From Platynereis dumerilii (lineage: Eukaryota; Annelida; Polychaeta; Phyllodocida; Nereididae), in contig JAPTHN010000013.1 of the NCBI GenBank assembly GCA_026936325.1, forward strand, positions 15,453,415 through 15,517,414: a stretch of 64,000 nt of DNA. The letters are read 5' to 3'. The notes below the pieces were generated by a model that made no database searches, had not been told where the DNA came from, and was given only the letters and a program-made list of their open reading frames with translations. Of the stretch, positions 42,058-54,000 are shown one piece after another. The position numbers were made by a program, and so were the translations under genes. The first letter of the stretch is position 1. Each line of letters opens with the position of its first letter.

Positions 42058-45000
42058 ATCTATCTATCTATACAAAAAAAGTTACATTTTCCAATCCATA
42101 CTAAGTAATTATCCTCAAAATATTACATGATCATGTCAGACACAAATCAGGTTGACAATGTTCCCCAACAATCACAGAACATCACAGAACATACCAGATG
42201 ATAAACTGCAAAGAGCACTGCATGGGACAGCATGAAGCAACATGACAAACAGTCACAAACTGACAGGGCAGGTGCCAGTTTGTTAGTACATGTTGCTATT
42301 TCTGACAGTAACATTTTATAGGTCAAAGGTCAAGGCCAAAGGTCAAGTGTGACCTTACATGTCAAGGTTGCAGGTCAAAAGCCAAAATGTTACAATGGTG
42401 TCAGATGTACCGAACTTGTCATTTCACCCATTTGCCGCAACAAAGAAATAAATATTCAAGACAAATCAATGCTCAGACTAGGGGCTTTAGTTTTTACGTC
42501 CCATGTGCATGATATGAATATTACTCTGGGAGACTAATTAGGACAAGAGGTGGACACAGCGATGGCGTAATTAAAGGATGGTTGAAGTTTAACCTGTGCT
42601 GGACAGCAGTGCCAATCATCCATCATCATGATCATTCCATTGCTGTGTCCTCCTCCTGTCCTTATTAGCCTTCCAAAGTGCATAAATACAGGACGTAAAG
42701 CCCAATCATCCATCCATCCATAGAAAGTCTGTTGTCCTGCAGAAGTTTAACAAGATGTTCTTGTGCAGTCTTATATTAAGCCTATCAATGAACACTTGTC
42801 AACTTTTGTTGTCCTACAGTTCTTCATGTTACTGCAATTCCCATCTTGTCTCGTTGCCATGCAGGTTGCCATGGTGACTATATACAAAACAGACCCTGAC
42901 CTCTGACCCCAATGATCAAATTGTGATAAATAGCCCACCCCTGCTGAGAGAGAGTCATTCTATACACTTCTTGGTATTTGTGTAGTGTTCTGGAACTTCT
43001 GGCTACCATTGATGACTATTCCATGTGTGCATTGTGAGCTAATGTGTTCTCTACCATTGTGATTGTGCAGGACCACCTGCATGTCTCATTGACTGTGCTA
43101 ATAAGGACAGGAGGAGGACACCCAGGGAGGACACAGCAATGGGGCAATAGATGATTGAAACTGCTGTCCAACATAGGTCAAATTGACCCTGCAAGAGCTG
43201 GATTCAAACCCTTGGTGGACCCAGTTTGATCAAACTCTGTTCAACTTCCAATGCAGGGATTGGAAGCCACACAGTACTGACCATTATTAAAAGCTATAAA
43301 ACTTTAATTCAGACTTTAATTCAGACTTGGACATAAAAAAAGATGTTAGTGATGACTTATTATCACTTAAATCATTGTTTAATGCATGAGTATTCCATAG
43401 AGTTAGAAGGTTATAATGGTAATTCTTAACAAATGAAACAACTTACTTGAGGCCCCATGCTTCATGACCATCATTATCTGAGGTCACAAGTTACACATTA
43501 TTCACACAACATTGAAGGTTAATGTTTGTACGCAGCTGGGTTATAAATGCCTTAGAAATGGTACATCCATGTTATGAACTAAAGTCAAGTACTTCCAGGT
43601 TTCTTTTGTCATCACAGATCATTTTCTCTTGAATGTCAATGAGTGGCATTGGTCTATATCAATGTAAGCTAATGTATAGACTGTTTTGACCAGACATGAT
43701 TCTTTGCCGCTGGCTATCAATAATTAAGAATCAATTGTCATTCTTCAATCATGGGTATGTCATGTTCATGTCCAGCACTCATGAATAGCTACCAATGTGA
43801 TCATTTGTCCAGGAGCTTCCAGGTTATCAAAGACATGCTCACAATGTCTCCCAAGATCAGATGCTCATCATTACCCTCTGCTGAGACACATCAGTACCCC
43901 ATAAGAGCTCATAAGCAAGCTGTTGGATACATCCATAATCCTAGGTCCATAAATTGGCCATAATCCATCAATTCACGAAGCTTGATAGCTCAAAATTTCA
44001 TGGCCAACATTCTAAGCCATCAGTACCCCATAAGAGCTCATAAGCAAGCTTCTGGTTCCATCCATAATCCTATAGGTCCATAAATAGCCATAAATTGGCA
44101 TAATCCATAAATTTGCAAGGTTTGATACCTCAAAATTCCATAGTCAACAACCTAGTACTGTCCATAGCCAGACTACACACACACTGAACACTGAAGAGAC
44201 AGATACACACGATTTACACACTTGCAGAAAAGTAGGTCAAAGGGGGGTATCTACCCTTCCTTCCAACCCCACTCCTCCACCCTTTGCCCTGGTGGCCATG
44301 TACCCCTCCTGGCCCTTGAGGGGTACTGGTGACCTGCCAAGGTCAGGGTGCACTAATGGGGTACAATATTTACCTACTGCCCCCTACAGTGCATAGCATG
44401 GACTACATAGGGAGAGATTTGTTTGTTCAGTTTTGACAGGACTGTTAGTTTTGCAGGGACAGACACCTATGATGACAGTAGTAATGGTAAAGATAGCATG
44501 GATTTTGTATTTGGTTTGTATTATGTTTAGGACACACATCATATACACACAAACCATCCCAATAGGTACATGATTTCTGCTTATATCATGAAATAAATAA
44601 TTGCTTGTTAACTTTCAAGTTTTGGGCTTCCAGTAGGCCTAAGTGGGAAGTTTGGGGTGTGGGTTACCCAGTCTCTTCAAATTGCATTACCAACCAATAG
44701 TCAACCAAATTTTAACAAATATTTGGGGATGTCGCGTACTCGAAATAATTAATTACGGTCATCATTACTGTAAAATAAATTATTTCCCTTTAAGGAATAT
44801 AAACTGTAAGTCCCCCCCCCCTGAAAATGTAATTGTGGCACCCTCATTGGCCCTTAGAGACACCTGTATAGGTATACCAGGGACTAGGGTCCAGTACAAA
44901 TTTTCTTTCAAATTTACATCACACACTCCAATTGTACAGGGCATGTCATTGATGTTGACAAAGTTTGAAACACTAATTTTTATCACATAATTTTTATGCA

Positions 45001-48000
45001 CACTCCAGTGTCACGCTAACAAAGAAATAGGCCAATGCACCCTTATCCATTTGACAACTATAGAATTAAATACTTCCAAACATTGTTAAAGAGACCATAA
45101 ATATTTGTCCATCCATCACATTTAACATGAAAGTATAATCATAATGATAATGTAATATTGTGTATATGGATAATTGGATAATTGCCAATAATTGATCGTA
45201 TTCATGAAAAAGGTTATATAGGCCCAAATATAGGTCAAAATAATGAGAAATTGGGGAACTTTGAAGAAATGCAACTTGTTAAACAAAATTGCACTTTATT
45301 GATTGATTGATGGAGGGGTAATGTATTTGTTAACTGTTCTTTAAATGGAACTGCCTCTACAGTGCCACCTGTAAGTTAGTGAACCGAGTGATACTTTGCC
45401 ATTGTGGCAATGCTAAACATCCTTGACAAAACTGCTTGTAAAAGCATGAATTCTCGTTCGATGAGGGAAATCATATTGGGTCATAAAGGTAAATACAAGA
45501 CAATGTGGGATAACAATGGCTGTCAATTTCCTTTGCCGTATTTGGAGTTAGGTATGTGTCAAAGTCTTTGATAAGTAAGTGAACCATCCTTCTCTTTGAA
45601 ATAACATCAGGCTTGTGTTTCACTTATTATCAAAAACTTTGACCCATACCTAACTCCAAATACGGCAAGGGAAATTGGCAACCACTGTTATCCCACATGC
45701 CTCAAATGGCGACCTTTATGACCCAATATGACTTCTTCTCATTGGACAAGAATTCATGCTTATACAAGCAGTTTTGTCAAGGATGTTTAGCATTGCGGCA
45801 ATGGCAAAATATCACCCGGTTCTCAAACTTACAGGCGGCAATGTACATGCATAGAGACATGATGAATTGGGTTCTATCTATTTATCTATCTATCTATCTA
45901 TCCATCTATCTATCTACCCATCCATCTGCCTATCTGTCTATCCCTCTATGTATCTATTTATCCAAATGAGAAGAGAAATGGATGTCCAGATGGATAGATG
46001 ATTGGGGCTTTACATCCTGTATTGATGCACTTGGTAGGCTAATTAGGACAGGAGGAGGATACAGCAATGAGGCGAAGGATGATTGAAACAGCCGTCCAAC
46101 ATAGGCCCAGGTGACCTGGCAAGAGCCGGATTCGAACCCTGGACCCAGCGATTGGCAGTCCAGCACGCTTACCACTAGTACCAACCCTCCCCCCAGAAGA
46201 GAAATGGAAACTTGTCACATAATCATTATCATATAAATACCCCAAAAAGACCCAAAATAACATATTAGGTAGTGCTGTCAATTATTGTAATAGATGTAAT
46301 ATAGTGACCCAGATTCCTAAGAGTAATTATAATCTATTTCCAACCCTTTGTAGTTGAGTTTTTATGAAGTTGCATGACTTATTGCATTAACTGTTACAAT
46401 GGGATTGGCCTCTTTTTGACCTTGTAATGTGCTCAGGGTCTTTTTTGACATTTTTGTTCTCTCCTAAGTAAACTAAAACCCCAACAGTAGCCAAAATGTT
46501 GACAAAAAGTTAAGTGAAAAGTCAAACGCAATTGTTTAGACCTCAGTGTTTAGACATCCTAGTCCTAGAAATGTGTTTTGTAAATAATATTTTTTGTTTT
46601 AAAATAGTTAACATAGGAATTCGGTCAAAAAGAAGTAGGAGATTATATCATGTAAAACCCCTTCAGTGCAAAACTGTTTATATCAGTAATGATTTTCACT
46701 TTCTTTTTATGACCACCACAATGATGGACTTCCAAGGAAAAAGCACAACTAGATCATCTCCAAGATATTCATCATCCTGTTTGAATTTGGCGCATGATGA
46801 GGTGGCACCATCTACAGGGATAAATCTATATTACTTTCTTTTAAAAAATTGTGAATGGGAGTTTGGTTTGGTTACAGAGCTTGACAATGTATTTTGCATT
46901 ACACTGTATGGCTTCATACAACTGCGGGTGGCATGGATGGATGATTGGGGCTTTATGTCCTGTATTTATGCACTTGGTAGGCTAATAAGGACAGGAGGAG
47001 GACACGGCAATGAGGTGAAGGATGATTGAAACAGCCATCCAACATAGGCCCAGGTGACCCGGCAAGAGCTGGACTCGAACCCTGGACCCAGCGATTGGCA
47101 ATCTAGCATGCTACAACTGGACTAACCCCCCCCCCCCCCCCCCACACAGATACCAAGAACTACCAAGTTATCTTACTTGACCATATAAAGAAACAGCAAC
47201 TTTTTACAATTATACAGAAACCATAACTCACTTTGCCTCCAAGTTACTTCTTATGACTCAGACCATCAATCTTAACAAGTTAAACTGACATGACAATAAG
47301 CCCATAATTCAAAAGGTCCAGTTGAAAATAAGGTATCCATCACTCTGTCAAAGTCTGACAAGCCCTCACAAGGGTCAGTAAAATTGTTACTCTCAGTTAC
47401 CATAGTGACCTGGAGGGTGGGATGTATTGTGGGTAAGGTTGTCATTTCAGGTCTCAAAAGTGTCAAAGTATTTGATGCATGAAAATGTGATATTTGTAAA
47501 CATTATGAAAGCACCCATCATACATTTATACAAACACTGAGTTATGGAATAAGAAAAGAAGAATAAGAGTTTTCTCATCAAAATGTATGGGATGGATGAT
47601 TGGGGCTTTACGTCCTGTATTTTTGCACTTGGTAGGCTAATTAGGACAGAAGGAGGACACGGCAATGAGGCGAATGATGATTGAAACAGCCGTCCAACAT
47701 AGGCCCAGGTGACCCGGCAAGAGCTGGATTCGAACCCTGGACCCAGCGACTGGCAGTCAAGCAAGCTACCGCTAGACCAACCCCCCCCCCCCCGATTCAA
47801 ACCCCGGGACCACTAATCATAGAGACAATGAAGAAGGTGGGATGTGGTGTAAATATGTTGCAGGAGATACTGTATTGTATTTGTAAAGAAAATATGAACT
47901 TTACAATATTTATGTACATGACTTGGTTATAATTTCAGGGATTACAAAATTATTTAAAAAGTAATCCCTCTCGGATTAAAGTAAATCTAAACCTACGTCG

Positions 48001-51000
48001 CAACTTAAAGAAGAATCGTTTTCAAAAAGTCGTTTCTGACTTTATAAAAAATTTCATTTGTACGCAAATACAAGATGAACGCAATGAATATTCATATTAA
48101 AGGAACAACAAAAAGCTAATTAATCGTTCTTCATCTTTTTTTTAACAGATTTGTACAGGGGGAGTCACCTCATCTTGTACACCAATTCAATTTGCATCTT
48201 GGAGTTAATCAAGTACAGCTTTTCTAAGGCCATACTTATTTTTAGCTTCTCCGATCGACAAACCCAACAGATTTTCTGCCTATGGAAAAAAATTGAGCTG
48301 GTCAATGATTACATCATCAACCAAACTGCTTGTGGGAGTATGAATTCTCATCCCATGAGAGGAAAAACATATTGGGTCTAAAAGACTGATATTTGAGGCA
48401 AGTGGGATAAAAATGGCTGCAAATTTTCTTTGGTTTTCTCAGATTTAGGTATGGACCTAAGGCTTTGATAGGCGAACCACCCTTCCAAGAGGTATTTGCT
48501 ATTCCCATCTTGCACCAATTCTGTTTCTATGACAATAACCTGGTGACCTCTTTTACATTTATTTATTTTAACTGGATCTCCTGCTGAAATTCTACAGTTC
48601 TCCAGATGTTAAGGACACTCCACAATGTTACATCTTGTATAAACTACATAAATTAAGTCAAGGCAGTTAACATAAATTGAACATAGTTAACTTATCTACA
48701 TCTTAGTAACTAACAACTTGAGGTTCTGGTGCTGAAACCACACTAAACCCTTATTAATTTGTGGTGCTATAGCTAAACAAGTAAATAACAATAGGCAATT
48801 TCACGGGCCTTCAGATCCAAAAACAAAACAAAAAATCCCTCAGTTTTCATTAAAAAACAACAAGTTCATATAGATGGTCTGATCTCCCTGACATCTTGGA
48901 AATAGGAAAAATACTTGTAATTTAATTTAGATAATTTTCCTGAAAGATTTGTTACCCAAGAATGACTCAGCCGCAGAATGACATCATTAGTGATTGGTAC
49001 ATGACTCGCATGTTCAGGAATTTCAAGTAATTTAGTTACATCTTCTGTTCAAGTAATTATATATAAGTTAGCATGTTAAGATGCAGAAAAATAAGCTAAA
49101 ATGTAAAAGGGGAAAAACAGATGTTTAAGAGAAAAACAAATTAACAAAAAATACCTCCATTTAACCATGACTCACAAAAGCCCTGAGGAAGAATGCCTTG
49201 TAAATTGTCTTATTTGATCCGGTGTCTTGAGATGGATAAATCAATGATTGGGCTTTACTTGGAGCATTACTTGGCGTCCTGTATTTATGCACTCGGTAGA
49301 ATAATTAGGAGATCGAAGGACACGACAATGAGACAGAGGAAGATCCAGTGACCCAATGATTGGAATCCCAGAGCGCTTCAAACTAAACTTGGGAATAGCA
49401 ATATATATCAGACTATATCATCAGTCCTATAAATATATGCACAACACAAAGTGGTCTTAAGAAAGAGGAAGATTGTCTTAAAATGAGAGTTGCACAAACC
49501 AAGGTCCACTGTATATCTTCTCTATTTATTTATTTTTAAATTTTTCTTACTCCTCTCTTCAAATGTGTTCAACTCTGACACAACCAGGCCACATCCATAA
49601 CAAATGATGCCAAAAAGTGTGTCTTCAGTATTTGAAGAAGTTTTAAAAATAAACCCCAGGTTATCTATGGGGCACCTAAAGTGAGCTACCAGATACAAGG
49701 GGGGTATGACACATGGGTTTGTTAAACTTTGTTTATTAGGGTTTAAACAACAAAAGTATCCTCATCCTGCAGATTTTAAAGTTTGTTTTCATTTTCCTGC
49801 ACTTTTTTTTCTCAGTGTGTCATTTTCTAGTGTTGGAACAGCAGTTAGAAGTTCTTTAGCCTGGCCAATGATATATCTGCCTAGCACTTGGGGGAAAAGT
49901 GCAGACCTCTGAGCTCAGTTCTGCTGCACATATCTTCATACAGTATCTTAGAGACTATCTGGCATATTTGCACAGATCTTCATACTGTATATCTGCTGCA
50001 CAGATCCTCATACTGTATCTTAGAGACTATCTGGGGTATTTGCACAGATCTTCATACTGTATCTTACAGACTATCTGGCATATTTGCACAGATCTTCATG
50101 CTGTATAACTGCTGCACAGATCCTCATACTGTATCTTAGAGACTATCTGGCGTATTTGCACGGATCTTCATACTGTTACTGTATATCTGCTGCACAGATC
50201 TTCATACTGTATCTTACAGACTATCTGGCATATTTGCACAGATCTTCATGCTGTATAACTGCTGCACAGATCCTCATACTGTATCTTAGAGACTATCTGG
50301 CGTATTTGCACGGATCTTCATACTGTATATCTGCTGCACAGATCTTCATACTGTATCTTAGAGACTATCTGGTATATTTGCATAGATCTTCATACTGTAT
50401 ATCTGCTGCACAGATCTTCATACTGTATCTTAGAGACTATCTGGTATATTTGCACGGATCTTCATGCTGTATATCTGCTGCACAGATCCTCATACTGTAT
50501 CTTAGAGACTATCTGGTATATTTGCACGGATCTTCATACCGTGTATCTGCTGCACAGATCATCATACTGTATCTTAGAAAGACTATCTGGTGCATCTGCA
50601 GAACAGATCTTCATACAGTATCTAAGAAAGACTATCTAGTGCATCCACTGCACAGATCTTCATACTGTATCTTAGAAAGACTGTCTAGTGCATCCACTGC
50701 ACAAATCTTCATACTGTATACATATAACTTATAAGAAAGACTCTCTGGTTTATCTGCAGCACATATCTTCATACTATATATCCCCTGCGCAGATCATCGT
50801 ACTGTATCTCAGAAAGACTATCTAGTGTATCTGCTGCATGGATTTTCACAAAAATCAAATCAGCTCTTCCTTATTGTAAATTGATAAACCCTGCGTTGTT
50901 TCATGAGAACCGGGGCCGCCGTTTTGCTATATTTGCTTAGGAGACACAAAGGACACTTTCAAATATCCATTAGTGGCACCAAAAAAAAAATAACGTGCAC

Positions 51001-54000
51001 AAGGCACTTTAAATGGCATTCTGCACATCATCTTACTACTGATCTGAAGTCCTGGTTATCTTGTTTAACTGTTATGTTGCTACTGCATAACAGGGCATAA
51101 ACATAACGTGCACAAGGCACTTTAAAGCAGACCTCGTGGCATGCATTGAGAATTTACCATTAAATCATAAATATGTGATAATAGTGAGAAACTGAATTAT
51201 ATGTTCACCCATGGACCAAAATGTAGAGTTGAAATGCATACAGGATTTTTTGTTGTAATCTGTTGATTGCTATTTGCTAGAGATTCCTTTTTCTCTGTAC
51301 AATTGCATTTGAAAAAGTTTTCATTATTTTGTAATGAATTGCTCAATTAAAATAACAATGTGTCAGCCAATTAAATATCACACCTTAGCAGAACAATGAT
51401 ATAGCTGTTATATATTTAGTGTTAGAGAATGTCTTCTGCACATTGTTCATACCTGCAAAGCTTGCTTTATTATAATCAGATCATTCGTCCCTGTCAATGT
51501 AATTCAAAAATAAGAAAGTCATAACACAGAAATATGAAGTTATTGGTCCCTAATTGGTAAACAATCGGCAGCAATGCACAGGTCACAGTTGACTGCACAC
51601 TTTGCTCTGACCAATGCCTTGTTTGGGGAACCCCCTATGAGATGGGGGGGATGCATATGATGTCATTCATTGCTACAGCATTGGGTTGAATGGATTTCCC
51701 TTGCCAGAGAGTTTATTATGGGATTAACATTTACCAAAAGTTGATCACTTCACGTGGAGGCCCATCACATGATACATGGTAAATGGCATTATGATTGAAG
51801 AAGGCAAGCAGCAGAAACTTGACCCACAAGATATGGCAGAATTTCAATCTCATAGGCAGCTCCTCTACGAGGTCTGCCAACAAAAAGGTATAGCAACACA
51901 TTGATGAAGCATACAGCAGTGTGTTGTCCTAATTGCTGACCTCTTGTTGTTTTGACAAATGTGGGAAAGCCCCTGAATGACATCACAGGACTCCCTCTTT
52001 CCAGTTTTTGTAGGATGGTTTTCCTGGGTCTCTAAAATGGTATTTAAACGATGTGCATGTTCCTGTAAAGTTGATCAACACAATAATAGGCAAATAAAAC
52101 CCCGTGTACAAAGTTTGAATGAAATTGGTGCAGCAGTTTGTCTCAAAATGTGTCCACAAGATTCCAGAGAAGGACAGTAACAATAGGGCATTCTCGTAAA
52201 GAAAGAAAGTGAAGTAACACTCACAATCATTGTCAGGCTCCCTTGGCTGCTTGATCTCCTCGGTGCTTTCGCTGATCATTGATAGTCGTCGGTTAGTATC
52301 CTCCAATTCTCCTCGTAAAACGCTCACTTCATGGTTGGCCGTGTTTATGGACGTCTCAATCTTCGTTGCTAACAGTTTATTGTCTTCCACCTGGAGGGAT
52401 GAAAATATGACAATATTAGCATGTTCCTTGCATGGAGAAGTGATGTATTGATACATATTGATACATATGGGTGATGTTAATGGTTTCAGATATGTTAATT
52501 TGTATAATGTAGTCGTATGTCATGGAATGGATGTGTATACTTTTTGTCGTTCGCAGGTTTAACCGCCCCGAAGCAAGTTGCCATTAGGTGAACTTCTGAA
52601 GTCTTGATAATTTATAGTGATAGAACGCAGGACACAATTTATTAATGTGATTTATCATTATTTTTCAGATATGATTTATTGGAATATATTGACATAATTT
52701 TGACGAAAGACAAGACCAAATGTTTCTCATTCATAGCTGCTGGTTAGAATCAGGCTCTAGTCTACACCTGTTGAAAATAAATGGCAGTTTCTGTACCAAA
52801 GACTTCACAGGAATGCTTCTGGTCAGGATGAACTAAATAATACATGTAAGTAGTGTGTGCAGCACAGCCTGAATCAATAATTGACCTCATCGGAGGCCCT
52901 TCAATGAACTAATTTGTCACATTTAGGGTAGCCCTACCGTCTTGCACATGTACTTGTCATTACAGTTAGAACTTGGGCCTCATCACCAGAGCTTGTTCAC
53001 AAATTTGATTCCCTAACTCCCAGAGAACCATCTTGAAGACCTCGATGACACTGGCAACCTACCCCGGCGTCTTAACGAGACAGGCTTCTATTTGAGACCA
53101 GGCTTCTATTCAAAGAAATACGGTAAAGCTGTTTTGCGGATGGATGGATGATTGGGGCTTTACATCCTGTATTTATGCACTCTATTGGTAAATTAGGACA
53201 GGAGGAGGACACAGCAATGAGACGAAGGATGATTGAAACAGCCGTCCAACAAACTCACAGGTGACCCGGCAAGAGCTAGATTCTAACCCTGGACCCAGCG
53301 ATTGGCAGCCCCGCATGCTACCACTAGACCAACCCTCCCCTCGCAGCACAATCAATTAATCACTAAATTTTGTTTATATTTAGAAGTTGCACAAAGCCGC
53401 TGAAATTTAACTCGAGCTTGCCCATCGGCAAATTTAGCATAAAATTAGGCCGCCAAAAGATTGGTCACTTTATATTGACACTACTGTAGATTGCAAAATA
53501 TTTGTGACAGGCTAACTGAACCAAGTATGGTTATGGAAAGTTATGGCAGGTAATAAGTACCTGTCCATCAGCATGTAATGGTAATCACACCAGTATGTTA
53601 CATTACCATGTAGAACATAATAGTTTTCAATTATGCAAATTAAGAAGTTAAACATTCTGCCTCAGGATATGTTCATTTTAATTACAAAATAGTCACAACA
53701 AAACACCAAATACAAAGCAACAACAATGTCAACATAATTGAAAAGATAATTAAGGAAATTGTGGTAATATATTTTAAAACATTTCATAAAGAAAGGATAA
53801 TATCTGGTTTTTACAGGATACACCTTATGGAAGGTCACCATATTTTAACATTTTCAAAGATGAGGTGTCCTTATTCATTTACAATAAATTCATCTTATGC
53901 AGAGAATGGAAATGAACAAGGCATGTCTGCACAATGACCTTAAAGATGGGTGGATGATTGGGTTTTTATACCCAATATTTATGTACTGGCTAGGCTAATT

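Noticed and set aside
46514-47029. 171-codon plus-strand frame
   Set aside because: It lies antisense in a KAZN intron, runs into a SINE, and shows no recognisable domain.
50084-50734. 216-codon open frame (AAQIFILYLRDYL repeats)
   Set aside because: It is a minisatellite read in frame; there is no start context, splice structure or family resemblance.
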